Source: Ascarosepion bandense (taxonomy: Eukaryota > Mollusca > Cephalopoda > Sepiida > Sepiidae). From it: a stretch of DNA of 64,000 nt. The notes below the pieces were generated by a model that was not told the origin of the DNA, did not search any database, and was given only the letters and a program-made list of their open reading frames with translations. Position numbers and translations under genes: made by a program. Where the stretch lies: contig JBBBDQ010001293.1 of assembly GCA_037127315.1 (NCBI GenBank), positions 2,684,501 through 2,748,500 of the forward strand, given 5' to 3'. This document shows, piece by piece, positions 22,040 through 33,437 of this stretch (position 1 is its first letter; each line of letters begins with the position of its first letter).

Positions 22040-22799
22040 TAATAAAGAGAATAGAAAGAAATGGACAAGTGGGAACCCATGGATATCAACAGAGAAAGAT
22101 TCAATAATAACTCTCCTCAGCGTCGTTGTGGCTTCGAAAGCTACCACTGGCCTAGCTTAGCCGGTTCATGTTGATATCGCTTCCATCCTCGAGAGCGGCC
22201 TTGAACGTATCGTTGGCACCAGGGGATAGTTGGTTGTAACTTTGCTTCGAGATGACGCGTTGGACATACAAACCAGAAATTTCAAATCAGCAGATCTATG
22301 AAACTGCATATTCGGATGCCCTGACTGCGAAAATTCTGGCTTGACCTTAGTTCCGTTAAACCTGGAGGAGGAAACACCTGTGCTGAAAAATGTTTGGCCA
22401 CACGTTCAAACCTCTTTTCCAATTCATGAATTTCCCGCAGTATTTCGAATCTCGATGTAGGCGTTGACACCAAGGCATTAACACCAAGACGTTGACACCA
22501 AGGCGTTGACACTAAAGTCTTGAAGATGTCGTGTAGCATGACATAACTTTCTTTGTGCACGACATTTCCAACCCCACGGAAAAATGCACTTGATAAAAAC
22601 TTCCCTATGCCTTCTTTGCTATCATCTTTCATTCTCACTGTTAATCCTAATAAATTCGAATTCTTTTGTTAAGAGTCATATGACTACTTTTAAATTGACT
22701 TTAAATTGACTTTCTTCCTATATTTACACAGAATTTCCGAATACATTGCAAATTCATTTTTAAGTGTGGAACTAGGCAGAATCCTGTTACCAGACATAG
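22040..22799. other. No recognised gene; short minisatellite
   Basis: A 118-codon minus frame (22282-22638) has no known domain. It spans a minisatellite of the type GTTGACACCAAGGC (about 4 units of 16-18 bp, 22458-22515). Confidence 0.5.
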
Positions 22800-23030
22800 A
22801 GTCTACCAGCAGCCACCCTCTTGACCCAGGGCAGCCATAAATTCTGGAGTTTTTCTTATTAGAACGATCCGAATCATCTGCACTGTCCTCAGATTGATAC
22901 CCGAACAATCTAAAATGTTTGTGTTGGAGCTTCCGGTGAGAATGACAAGCAGTAAACCATTCTGCTTACAAATTTCTAGCGGAGTAAATAGCGTCATGAG
23001 GACAGTACCCAACGGACCCTACTATACTCT
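22800..23030 (-). pseudogene. Tc1/mariner-superfamily (maT-like) transposase N-terminal remnant
   Basis: The minus strand encodes a helix-turn-helix-like CSGINLRTVQ. Then, across a frameshift, it gives DDSDRSNKK and TPEF, a linker seen in a mollusc/insect transposase family. The fragment at 39313-39880 carries a similar GVNLITVQ. The catalytic domain is absent. Confidence 0.5.
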
Positions 23031-23589
23031 TTTGTCGACAAAATTAAAAATAAATAATGCGCATGCGCGAAAAAAAATCAAAATGGTGACAATGTACCCC
23101 TCGCACCCTTCACATACATTTTGCTTTTCTCATGTAGGGTCGTTAGTCAGGTATGTAAAACACTTCTGCTTCTCATTATCTTCAGAAAATAATGCTGTTT
23201 TATCGTCGCGTACATTATTTTATTCATACGCAAAAGAAGATCTTCAAAACTGTTTTTCTAATAGGTTACACGTGTTCGTAATCTGAATAATTACAGACAC
23301 ATTTAACCTTTATTTAAAATAGAAATTGAATGTTTTTTTAGAAAGTCATTTTTCAAGATCTTACTTGAATTCTAATTGCAACAGGCTTTCTTTATTTCTC
23401 TTTTTTAATTATCGATTTGATTTACTTTAAAATAATGATCCACAACACTGCTGTTGACACAGCACCTAGAATAATTCTAATGAAAAGTTACAGGTAAATT
23501 GATTGCTTCCTTATTAATTTTAAATGTAAATTATTGTAATCTCAACAATAGTCAGACCTTATTTTAGTTTGAAACGGAACAAAAATTTG
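23031..23589. other. No recognised feature
   Basis: AT-rich. A 130-codon plus frame (22894-23286) is mostly antisense to the transposase remnant. Confidence 0.5.
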
Positions 23590-23969
23590 AATGACTTCGG
23601 CAAGGCCGATGTAAGCCCGTCATCATTCTTGTTATATTCCTTTTTATCTTCTTTATTTTGTAGCTATCTATCTCCGCCACCCTCTTGACCAGCGTTTCGC
23701 CCTGTCTGCAAATTTAACTTACTTTTTTCCCTTCTCTTTCATCTTTTCACCTTACTTTTCTTCTTTTTTTTCTTCTTCCTTTTTTCCTTCTTCCTTTCCC
23801 TTCCCTTCGCTACACTTTTTTCTTTTCTTTTTCTTTTAGCACACTTTCTTCCGGGTTATTTTACCCACATAAACACTCAAACAAATTTTTGAATTTTCGA
23901 TATTAATGGAGATTGCTGATGAAGCGAATTCAGTTCGCCGAAATGATCACAGAATCCTATAAAGTTTGA

Positions 23970-23972
<3 letters not shown>
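23590..23972 (+). mobile_element. Candidate Penelope-like 3' region with hammerhead-like motif
   Basis: Non-coding block with a pyrimidine-rich middle (23700-23850). It ends in CTGATGA (23916-23922), a 5-bp stem GCGAA/TTCGC and GAAA (23940-23943), and then runs into (TA)n at 23974. The motif is the best match here to a hammerhead core. No Penelope ORF adjoins it, so the assignment is inferred. Confidence 0.4.
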
Positions 23973-23973
<1 letters not shown>

Positions 23974-24006
<33 letters not shown>

Positions 24007-24090
24007 CGAGTGAATAAAGAACGAAGAAAAAAAAATTCTGTACATGTTCTAAAATATAATTTATAATATATATATATATATATATATATT
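23974..24090. repeat. Two (TA)n arrays
   Basis: TA arrays at 23974-24004 and 24066-24090 separated by about 60 bp. Confidence 0.92.
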
Positions 24091-24186
24091 TAATTATTTT
24101 GAGCCCTCTTGCTAGATAAGTTTTAATATTTAATCAATTAATAATAAGATTTTTAGATTTTACCTTCATGCCGCTTACTTTTGTAT

Positions 24187-24371
24187 ATATATATGTATGT
24201 ATGTATGTATGTATGAATGTATGTATGTATACATATATATCTGCGTGTGTGTACGCTCGTGTGTGTGAAGAGAGAAAGAGAGAGAGAGAGAGAAAGACAA
24301 GCAGTGTGAAGCAGAGGTACGTGTTTAGAAAATATTCTGGTATGTTTTATCTGTTGGTATTCACATGGACC

Positions 24372-24429
<58 letters not shown>

Positions 24430-24453
24430 TCACATATCATACACACATAGATC

Positions 24454-24489
<36 letters not shown>

Positions 24490-24520
24490 CGGACACACAC
24501 ACACCGGACACACACAGACA
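24187..24520. repeat. Microsatellite cluster: (TATG)n, (GA)n, (CA)n
   Basis: TATG units at 24187-24240, GA near 24265-24295 and CA at 24375-24428 and 24457-24488, with a CGGACACACACAC motif repeated. The open frames here are low-complexity translations. Confidence 0.93.
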
Positions 24521-25509
24521 TACGCAGAGTCTGATTAAATAATTTTATTCTGTAATTCTTTTGATTTTGCAATGAATTGGGCATTTTTCTTGTTTATTTC
24601 TTTTTGCAACAAGATGTAAAATTTTTATATACTTTTTTATAGAGCAGAAAGCATTTAATTTTTACTTCAGGCGTTTTTATAATGGACATTCGCAATAGAC
24701 GCCTTTTATATTTCTTTAAAAAGCGCATGATACGTCTACAGGTCTACACATTAGAGGAACTTTAACAAATATTCTTTCCAAATCAGGAATCGAAACTGCG
24801 TCTCCTTTGCTCGGCCACAAGGACATTGCATCAAGCATAGTACCAGGTTATCTTTACTTTTTAAAGAAAAGCAAATCGTCTTCACTCAGTATATTTTCGC
24901 GAATGCTTCATATCTGCCAGTTTCGTATCTGAAAAGTAAAGGAAGCAATTTCTGGAGAATTAATGAATTTATTTTTAACCCGACATTTTTATTACTTCAA
25001 ACGTTATTGTAGTGCACGTTTTGCTCCCAATCACGGAAGAATTTCTAATCTTGCACTTTTGGCGTGAGTTGGTCTTTGTGCAAGAAGGTGAAGACAGTTC
25101 AGAAGGTTATGGATGAAGAAAAATCACTCTCGTGTGCTTAGCATTTAACAAGGGAAATTAATACGCTCACTGCTGATGTTGAAATGTTTCACTTAAAATT
25201 TTTCTTCAATTTGCGTCATTCAGATTGTAAATTTTTCAGGAAGGAATAGACTTCATTTAGCACTCAAGAATTAATTCCGAAACATTAAATGAATACATTG
25301 AGACTTTTCCATCTCTTATTCAGAAACAGAAAACTAAAAAAACAAAACAAAAAAAAAATACAAAAACGCACGCACAGACGCACAAACATGACCGGGGTTA
25401 GATTAAGTTCATACTCGTAGTGTATATTATACTTGGAATGTGCATTAAAAGATACGCATGCATATTAAATGAAATATTCTTCAGTATTTGTCTATATTTC
25501 TAAGATGAG
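24521..25509. other. No recognised gene
   Basis: AT-rich. A weak tRNA-like pair lies on the minus strand at about 24783-24828 (GTGGCCGAGC, then GTTTCGATTCCTG), too close together for an intact tRNA. Confidence 0.45.
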
Positions 25510-25925
25510 GTAGTATTTACAGTATTTACATTATTCGGACTATTGTCCTCATTTTGTTGCCATTTGTACGACGTTTCGGCCCTTGTAAGCTCCGGTCTTC
25601 TTCAGCAACATAAAGACACATGGCCCAGTGAATATAGACGTTGGCTAGTTCCTGTGACTTGACCCAAAGAGTTGTTAGTTCAATACCAAGCTACAGCAGT
25701 GGTGAACAAGTAACTTACAGGGTTAAAGGGAGATAACTCATTACTTTCAAAAGAGACACTACTACGCAAGAAATTGAGTTCATGTACCCAAGTGATTTTA
25801 ATAAAGAGCTCGGTTCGAAATTTCTAGCACCTGAAGAAGGCCGGAGCGTACAACAGCCGAAACGTCGTACAAGTGGCAACAAAGATGGGGTATATTCCGA
25901 ATATTGTAAATACTGTAATAATTCT
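25510..25925. mobile_element. rep-F element with inverted ends and hammerhead-like motifs
   Basis: The ends 25510-25612 and 25828-25925 are inverted copies of ~95 bp. Each holds CTGAAGAAG, then GCCGAAACGTCGTAC, once per strand. Between them lies a tRNA-like stretch: TGGCCCAGTGAATA (A-box-like) and TTAGTTCAATACC (B-box-like), with GGGAGATAACTC downstream. A related one-ended copy is at 42635-42905. It could be a SINE with a ribozyme-like end or a Penelope-derived unit. Confidence 0.6.
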
Positions 25926-26037
25926 ATATAATGATAAAACAAGTAAAATATGCAACTGGAATTGAAAAACTTATTTTCCTGAAAAAATCGTTATGAAAGA
26001 TTTTATAAACATCCGTCAAAAGCAGTACTGGCTGCTC
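25926..26037. other. No recognised feature
   Basis: Short AT-rich spacer. Confidence 0.4.
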
Positions 26038-26105
26038 GGTTTTTGTCTGTTTTGCTTTATTTCGAGGCATATCAGCCTCTATCGGTTATTTATTGCCGGA
26101 ATCTA
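26038..26105 (-). mobile_element. SINE-B-type 3' tail fragment
   Basis: GGCATATCAGCCTCTATCGG and TTATTTATTGCC match the 3' tail of the composite SINE at about 41715-41755. Only this module is present. Confidence 0.55.
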
Positions 26106-26559
26106 AATATTTTGAACACAATTTTTGTTATGGAACCTATTGTTTTTGGACTTTTTGAACTTTTTCTACTATTATGAATACCGGGAGAATCTACCTTTAG
26201 GGGGGGTGAGTTGAGTTGAGTGACCTCGGTCTCATACTTGGCAGTCAGACTGACAGGTAACACTCTTGTATTTGTTTTCCGTTTAATATAAATGTTTCAT
26301 TAATTCCCGAGTTCGAGTTTTCTTCAGGATCTATTCTGGATTCACAACATTTTATAACTTCAACTAAAAATATTTTAAACGCAGTAGCTTTCAACTACGC
26401 ATAAAACATATTGTTGGTCATTTTGCTATAAATAGGTATTTTGGTAGTTTTGCTATAAATTTGTAGTCTTGTTATTTTTTATATCTAAAAATGTATTGTT
26501 AGTGTTTTGACTATTAAAATAATTGTTTTATGCATTCATAGTCTTTGTTCGTCAGTTTA
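26106..26559. other. No recognised feature
   Basis: AT-rich. GAGTTGAGTTGAG near 26209. Confidence 0.45.
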
Positions 26560-26668
26560 CTATTTGCGCATAGCTGGGACCTTAACTGGCGTTGCAACCC
26601 CGGGTCAGGGTGGGCCTGGAAACAACAACAATTAGGAGGTGGATCCACATCCCTTGATACCTCCAATC
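26560..26668 (-). mobile_element. SINE-C 3' fragment
   Basis: The minus strand matches the 3' part of the copy at 48172-48423 (CACCTCCTAATTGTTGTTG, then CCCAGCTATGCGCAAATAG). No head is present. Confidence 0.65.
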
Positions 26669-26727
26669 TTCCAGTCAGAGACCTTGCTGTTGGATGTAGT
26701 TTTTCGTCATACTCAGAACAGAAGAGT

Positions 26728-26780
26728 CATTATTGTCAACGTCCTGAAGAGACAGGGCACATTTGAAGAAGAAAAACATA
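26728..26780 (+). mobile_element. RTE 3'-terminal fragment
   Basis: AACGTCCTGAAGAGACAGGG then CACATTTGAAGAAG matches the last 50 bp of the RTE at 12004-12985. Confidence 0.65.
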
Positions 26781-26977
26781 GTGTAAGTTAGTGTAATGCT
26801 GAAGACAAAGCTGAATCTGTGGGTGGAAGGGTATATCAAGGCACTCTGGGGTAATGAAGATATACGGGTACAATAGAAGGCAAAAGACAAGAGAGTGCCT
26901 AAAAATTGTTTAACCAAACCTTTAACAGAAAATGCTTATTTGGTGCAGAACATTACGGATGGAAGTGTCCAAATTAG

Positions 26978-26980
<3 letters not shown>

Positions 26981-27012
<32 letters not shown>
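26981..27012. repeat. (TA)n microsatellite
   Basis: TA array in AT-rich DNA. Confidence 0.95.
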
Positions 27013-27013
<1 letters not shown>

Positions 27014-27949
27014 CAAAATGAATAAATAAACAATAAATAAATATATTAAAATTACTCAAATTCTAAAATGAATGCGTGTCGTGTTTGTTAAACGAAATTA
27101 AAGAAAAATATTGTTCTTTCAAAACACAAGTTATGCAAACGTTTTTGCATAATTTATACAGTAAAGTTTTCATATAGAGATTATAAATTTTAAGTCGAAT
27201 AAAAAATTATGAATAATAAATCGTTAAAATGTAATAATCTAGAAATTTGCATAAAATGTTTAATTCTTTGTTTCCACACAGGACAGAACCAAGTCAATCT
27301 GGAATTTTCTCAGAGGCAGGCTTTATACATTTCCGAACTTAGAGTATGATGCGCCATTTTATGATAACGGTAATGTCGTAAATGTCTCCAGAACCGTAGA
27401 CAAACAATTCAAATTGATTACTTTTTTTTCTTTTGCTTTTAGTTTGTAGTTTTCAAACGCTTCCTGTAGAAAACAAAACAAAATTAAATCTCCTTCAAAT
27501 TTATGGTTGAAAATTTACACATTTTTCAGACGTTGATAAACATATAAAACGGCAATTCGTTACTTCAAATATGAACTTTCGTTTAATAATCTTTTACCAA
27601 CTAATGAATTCAAATCATTGCATGAAGAGACAAATTATTAATCTTGGACTGCCGATAAAAACTGAAAAAAAATTCACCGGCTTTGTTTTCTCTTAATTAA
27701 ACAGAATTTCACAATACATTTACGTCCATTTGTTGTAAGTTTTACCATATACCATGACTATTTGTCCTTGTTTTTCTGCCTGTTTATTCAAATTCTTTAA
27801 GTACTTTATCATCTTTACGTTGTATGAACGTAAAGATTATTACAGATGAAAAAATTTAAACCAAAAAGTACAAATTTTAAGTGGCAGAGAAACTTTCTTA
27901 AAAATAAAAATAGTGGATGAAAACGTTATAATTTCTTCCAATCTTAAAA
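27013..27949. other. No recognised feature
   Basis: AT-rich, no repeat matched within the window. Confidence 0.5.
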
Positions 27950-28128
27950 ATTGGGCGTTCAAAAATTTCTCGTTACTTGAACGTTCCAAAAAATTCCCGT
28001 TACGTGAGCATTCTTAAGAAAAAACAAAAACAACAACAAAAAAAAAAACCGGTAAAATCAGTTATTGCAAATCGCTTGATGACCCTACATTTTAAAAATA
28101 AAGGTCACGTAATAACTGGTTTACAAAT
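27950..28128 (-). mobile_element. Foldback MITE relative, one arm only
   Basis: Read on the minus strand it gives the left arm and interior of the MITE at 7632-7937, including CGATTTGCAATAACTGATTT and TGCTCACGTAACGGGAA. The opposite arm is missing. A (CAA)-rich run at 28020-28050 replaces part of the spacer. Confidence 0.7.
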
Positions 28129-28230
28129 TAAAAATATTCAAAAGTTCTACAATATAATTGTCTTGAACACTTTTTAATAGAACTGTGTACTGGTTTAATT
28201 TTATTAGGATCAAAAAATAAGTAATCAATA

Positions 28231-28420
28231 TATATATAGTCATGCTCAGACAGTACTCTTTTGCTATAAACAGTAAATCAGTACGGTTAAACATTTGATT
28301 GCTTCCAGCCAGGATTGAAACCTGACAGATTTTGCATCAGTCAGTGATTCTACCTAAGCTATGGGCGCCCGTTGGAGGTAGGCAGATTTTAGCGGGTTAT
28401 ATACACAAAGTAAATACACG
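28231..28420 (-). mobile_element. SINE-D copy with (TA)n 3' tail
   Basis: On the minus strand a tRNA-like head (A box around CATAGCTTAGGTAGAATC, B box GGTTTCAATCC) leads to a tail that ends against a short (TA)n at about 28222-28235. It stands in inverse orientation to the copy at 28452-28767. Confidence 0.72.
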
Positions 28421-28430
28421 CCAGTAGCTC

Positions 28431-28450
28431 ATATATATATATATATATAT
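28431..28450. repeat. (TA)n microsatellite
   Basis: TA array between two inverted SINE-D copies. Confidence 0.93.
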
Positions 28451-28451
28451 G

Positions 28452-28767
28452 ACAATATTTACGCTCTCACACCCTGATTGAGCACTCTGGAAAAATAGTA
28501 AACTTTGATAAACAGTAGCTACTCTGGTATGTACGCATCGCTCATTCAGTGAAATGAATTAGAGCGCGCTAGCTATTGGGCGCGTGTAATGATATGCGCT
28601 AAAAGTGTGCCTATTTCTACCGAACGCCCATAGCACAGGGGTAGAGTCGCCGACTGAAACCGTTTCGGTTGGGTTTCAATCTTAGATAAAAAAGCAATCG
28701 GAGTCTAACCCTAACCGTACTAATGAGTTGTGATACGGCGAAACAGATCTGTCAGCTGATGACAATA
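28452..28767 (+). mobile_element. SINE-D long copy with (TA)n 3' tail
   Basis: Starts TGACAATATTTACGCTCTCA, a 5' extension also found at 37050-37105 on the minus strand. It contains the tRNA-like head GCCCATAGCACAGGGGTAGA and B box GGGTTTCAATC, then GAAACAGATCTGTCAGCTGA, and ends in (TA)n at 28767-28784. Confidence 0.75.
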
Positions 28768-29827
28768 TATATATATATATATATTTTAACGAAACTTGGT
28801 TATAAGCAACCGACAATTTGAAATATATATATATATATATCACTCACTTTCGACCAATTTATTTCCAACAGTAATCAGGACGGACCAGACACCAAGTATC
28901 CTGGCAGGCCCGTCCGTTTAGAGGAAAGGATTCCCCAGCCTCAGCGTTGTCATTTTACTTGGTTTGACGTTAGTATTTTGACTGTTTTTATTTTTTCCTC
29001 TTGGTCAATCTTTTGTTTCTTTTCAGCATTCAAATAACTACAGTCTTATACAGGCTTTGATTTTTCTCCTTTTTTATCGCGCAGGACCACCTTAGAGATG
29101 GTCACAAACAACCCTTTCTTGATTGTCCGACGTTTGTTAGCCATTTTTTTTTCACAATGTGTTATTTTTTTTCGGGCAAATTGTACGTATATGTGTGTGT
29201 GCGAGTGTTTTTCATATATAATAAAGACGAAAAGAAAAAATTCAAATACAGTTAACATACAGAAATTAAATGAAGCTCATCCAAGAAAAGATGAAAAAGT
29301 CAAATTAACAATACAAAATTACACGATTAACTCAAGGAAAGTAAATAAAAACGTCAACCAACTCTGGTTTTACCAGCTGAAGGCAAGTAAATAAAAGTAC
29401 GATAAGTAAAAAACGATTATAACACAAAATTAAAGTAAATGATAGAAAAAAAATATACGACCGATAAGTTCTGATAAGAAAAGAATTTCGCCGAAAAATC
29501 GACGAGCAGAAAAAGATGAAATGTAAAAAAGGGAAATATACATACTAAAAAAATTCAAGGAGACAATAGAGTTTTATCAAATTACAACAACACTGTTTAG
29601 CGTTTACTGTATTATGATATTTTCCCGACAGATAGCATTATCCTCATAGCTGCAGCATCAACAAATGACGTCTACAACATGGCAGACGTACGTTTGTCGT
29701 TTAAGGAACATAAGATTATTTTAAAGTAGTTTTTCAAATTTGAGAATGATGTTGAAGTCCAAAGACAATGGGGTCGTAAGTTTGGAACAAAACCACCAAC
29801 ATATTTAACAAGTTTATGGATCCAAAT
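28768..29827. other. No recognised gene
   Basis: Short TA arrays at 28767-28784 and 28822-28839. A moderately GC-rich stretch (28860-28960) did not match other copies. The plus frame 29098-29394 has no domain I know. Confidence 0.5.
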
Positions 29828-30118
29828 GTGCGTTGCAGTGTAACTCAGATTCGAATGAGAAATCGGAGAGCCGAGTTCGAATTCCAGTCATTGACTTACG
29901 TATAAATACTCTTGTGAAAGGTACTAATCTATCTCTTCTCTCTCCAGCTATGGCTTGAATGGAATGACCGATTGGGTTTGATGTCCTTGGCTGGCAACCG
30001 ATCTAGCGCAGAAAGTAATGGCGGCCTACTGTAAAAAAACATCTTCTGCCTAGAAAGTCATACCTCGAAAGAAACATCATCGCCTAAGTATGTATCATGT
30101 ATGGCAATTAACCAAGTG
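29828..30118 (+). mobile_element. SINE-A, full length but diverged
   Basis: Head GTGCGTTGCAGTG, B box GAGTTCGAATTCC and body to ATCATGTATGGCAATTAACC. Substitutions in the A box suggest age. Confidence 0.82.
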
Positions 30119-30167
30119 AATAAGTTTTTTTTCCTGAAGTTTGTATACATTTATCTGGTGGACTTCA

Positions 30168-31580
30168 TATATATATATATATATATATATTGTAAGTCAC
30201 AGATAAAGCAACTTTCAGGACAGTATAAAACTGAAAGATCACAAAATAGGAATAAGGTTAACAGGCAAAAGGGAAAGAGTCAGTCATCAGAGCTTTCTGG
30301 CTTCAAGGAAATAACTAAAAAGAGCCTGGTGGGTCAGCAAGAGAATCATCGAATTTTTATTGACTCTAAAGAAATCCTAGCATGCATCTGTTTGTTCTAT
30401 CGATAAATTGTAGACATTCCAGATGCGTCTTTGTCTTCGGGTAGAGTGCGACTCAATAATTGTTTAGTCGCAGATACAATCGGGTAAAAATAAAAGCTGT
30501 GAGGCACCCAATCCTAGGGAATAGTTGCCCGAGATTGCAACTCCATTGCACTAGAAAGGGGAATCAGTACCAATGCCAGCGCAACCGACAGTTGCGAGGG
30601 TTGGGTAATTGTTGCACTTGGTCTCAATGCACGCTCTCGGGTTTCCCATTTTGTGTCACAGCTCGTCTCATTGGAGTAAATAACCATTCCCAGATTGTAA
30701 CTCCAACTAAATCTGTTCCCTTTATTCGTTGTATGGAGGTCAATAAAAATAATATAAAGAAATTGTCCAATCTAATCGAATCTAAGCGTAATTGGCATAG
30801 TTCTCAATAAACAATAGAAAGTGGAAATAGAAAAAAGAACAAGGCATAATAATACGAGACAACTAGTATATTTACTGTATAAAATCAAGGCAATTTTTAG
30901 AATAAAGCAAAGTTAACAAAAACGAAATCGTGTTCACACACAAAAGGGATACAGTCAACTGGTCATAGCCTTTTGATTTCAAGGCACGAAAGAACAAAAG
31001 TATTGCAGTAAACCTAGAATTATTTAATGTCTATTGGTTGAGAAGAAATCCCAGCATGCATCTGTATCTATAAATTTGAAGAGGGGACGTTTTGCCTCTG
31101 TTCCCTAGATTTTAAGCAACATTCCAAATCCTATGTTACCGACCAATCTTCTCTGAAGTCTTGTAATGCTAGGCTACGTATTTAATCTCGTTTACATTGA
31201 GCGGACAACAAAATATACAAAGAGTATTACATGGATTCTTTTGATGAAAGAAATATGATGAGCTGTGAGATTTTCATGTCAAGAGAGAACATTCTGGATA
31301 GCTTTTGAATCGTTTGCATGTGGAATACTTTATCAGTTTGTATTCGTGTCGCTTCTGTATTACTGATCTTTCATTTATTCTCATAATTATTAGCGTGTTG
31401 TTTTTCACGGTTTATCAACCTTTTTTATATAATGTAAGTCACAGATAAAATAACGTTATCAATAGTCATACATCGGTATGACTACCGACTCCCTTATCTA
31501 GTGCAATGCGAATGGATCACCTCGGAGCTTTTATTTTTCCCGGTTGCATCTCTGACTGAACAACTATTGCATCACTCTCT
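30168..31580. repeat. Unidentified repeat-bearing region
   Basis: TGTAAGTCACAGATAAA follows a TA array at 30191 and recurs at 31433. Around 30455-30525 and 31498-31570 there is an inverted match (CGGGTAAAAATAAAAGCT against AGCTTTTATTTTTCCCGG). CAGCATGCATCTGT-like text occurs at about 30375 and 31050. Two open frames (30101-30406, 30460-30810) lack known domains. This may be a decayed transposon of unknown class. Confidence 0.5.
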
Positions 31581-31689
31581 ACAAGTTATTTAAAGCCAGA
31601 AAATATTAGAATGTAAGATTTTTTAAAAACATAATAATGATTTTCAGATACAAATACTACTAAGTAACCGATAGCGGTGGGGGTAGAAT

Positions 31690-31880
31690 AAGAAGAGGAT
31701 TCATAACTTTCCCAGATGTATTTTCGTGTAAGTGAATGTAACGAACCCAAATGAAATTGGAACCCGGCTCTACGTTACCCAATTCCAAACCGTTATTTAT
31801 GAAACCACCCACACATCAAAACTCACAGCACCTGGTATTCCTAAGCGGTCACCCATTTAGGTACTGACCAGGCACGGCCT
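31690..31880 (-). mobile_element. SINE-B (5S rRNA-tRNA composite), partial
   Basis: The minus strand begins with a 5S-like 3' part (TGGGTGACCGCTTAGGAATA then CCAGGTGCTGTG, 31880 down to 31823). A linker of about 40 nt follows, then a tRNA-like segment with B box GAGCCGGGTTCCAA, and the SINE-A body down to about 31690. The 5S 5' half is missing. Confidence 0.72.
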
Positions 31881-32117
31881 TGTGATTTTACAAGAACCAG
31901 TACGAAATATTTAATATTCGAAATCATGCAAATGGCTAACAAGAACAGTATACGTTAAATGCTACAAATGTTTAAAATTTTAAAGAAAAAGAAAATAAAT
32001 TTTATCCTTTGAATATTGCGACGAATCGAAGCACATAGAATACGTAACTGAAATTCAAATGGTATTCCAGATTGAAAGGGAAGATGAAGACAAAAAAAAG
32101 GGAAGATGATGACAAAA

Positions 32118-32429
32118 TCAGTCAGTCAGTTAAGTGCCGTACGTGATACACTCTTGAGCGATCATGTCTCGATCATGTCTCTTGAGCGATCATACACGAC
32201 TGACCGAGCAGAACATCATCCCGCAGTAGGTTGCCATTACTTCTGCAGTATACTGGTTGCCGACCAAGGTTATAGAACTCCATCTGTTCTATTATTTAAT
32301 CCATAACTGGAGGGAAGAGACGGATTAATACCTTTCCCCGTGAGTCTATTCAATGAATTCAACTGAAATTTGAACTCGGCTCCCCGATTTCTCGTTCCGA
32401 CCTGGTATCCACTGCACCACAAGGCACAA
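32118..32429 (-). mobile_element. SINE-A, full length
   Basis: On the minus strand: A box TGTGGTGCAGTGG, B box near GAGTTCAAATTTC, body and 3' end GGCACTTAACTGACTGACTG. An internal duplication of CGATCATGTCTC occurs near 32160-32190. Confidence 0.85.
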
Positions 32430-32507
32430 TTCAATAATAAATAGACATTTAAAGTTTTAGATAGAGACGTTAGAAGTACAGTTTTGAATTAGACTTAAGA
32501 AGTTACC

Positions 32508-32612
32508 GGAAGTTTCATCCTGAACAGAAAACGAGGGATAAAGCTCTACTTTTGGTGAAAAGACGTGGGAGGAGTATGAACCGGACGATAGGTTACTTAC
32601 TCCTTCCTCAGA
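32508..32612 (-). mobile_element. rep-E single unit
   Basis: The minus strand matches one rep-E unit (CCTGAACAGAAAACGAGGGA on plus). No second unit or terminus is present. Confidence 0.6.
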
Positions 32613-33296
32613 AACGTTGGAATGGTCGCTTGAGGGGAAACTTCCATGATCACAACAATTTTAACCTTGATGTGTCATCCTTTATAATTAGTAAAATTTG
32701 CTTCCTCAATTTATGCTCTTACAATATCCCTGTTCAGGAAACCACCGCCTTGAGTGGCATTTAGCATTTGTAAACGATAGTGAAAATAAAAAGAAAAGAA
32801 AGAAAGACTATCCGAATCTAAAAACACTTGAAGAACGCCGAGTCGAGGGCACTAGTCGACAGTTTTTGATCGTAAAAAGTAAGATAAGGACCCGAGGAAT
32901 GTATTTAATGCAAATATTGGCAGATGATTGTATCTTGGGAATGAATATCCTTATATATAAGATTATATTATAGGCACGCCCCTGTATCATAGTAATTCAA
33001 TTCGTAATATAAACAACGCAGATTCTATTACGCATAAGCTTTGGTTTAGATTATACACTTACCGAAAGGAAGACATTTTATTTCGTATTTGAACTTATAG
33101 AGAGTTTTATTAATCGTTTTTATACGTTTGAATTCTCTTAAATGCTTATCAATTCTAAGTCATAATAAGTGTCGTTGTTTCTATTCAACATATGCGTCTG
33201 CCTTATTCATCCCGAATCCATTTGAATTTAAATTCTTGAACTGCAAGATTTGTTATCCACGTTTATCTATCTAATTCAGGCTGTCTTTGCACATCT
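32613..33296. other. No recognised gene
   Basis: AT-rich. Open frames at 32552-32764 and 32698-32973 have no known motif. Confidence 0.5.
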
Positions 33297-33436
33297 ATCA
33301 CCGTAGTTAAGCAACATCGAGCCTGTTCAGTATCTACATGTGTGGCCGCTTGGGAATACCAGGTGCTGTAAGCATGGATGTGCGGATGATGTTATAAATG
33401 ATATACGGTTGGTGTAGTAAATAATGAGTCGGAATG
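33297..33436 (+). mobile_element. SINE-B (5S rRNA-tRNA composite), truncated
   Basis: Plus strand: 5S-like from about 33297 to 33373, including AGTTAAGCAACATCGAGCC and GGGAATACCAGGTGCTGTAA. The linker ATGGATGTGCGGATG and a tRNA-like start (GGTTGGTGTAGTAAAT) follow. It is cut at 33436 where a minus-strand LINE-A begins. Confidence 0.72.
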
Positions 33437-33437
33437 T

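Noticed and set aside
24153..24584. Long open frames over the CA/GT cluster.
   Set aside because: Low-complexity translation of microsatellites on both strands.
28690..28706. CTAACCCTAACC as telomere-like repeat.
   Set aside because: Two units only, within a SINE-D tail.
30460..30810. 116-codon frame with several cysteines as a zinc-binding protein.
   Set aside because: Cysteine spacing fits no known motif and the region has inverted and direct repeats.
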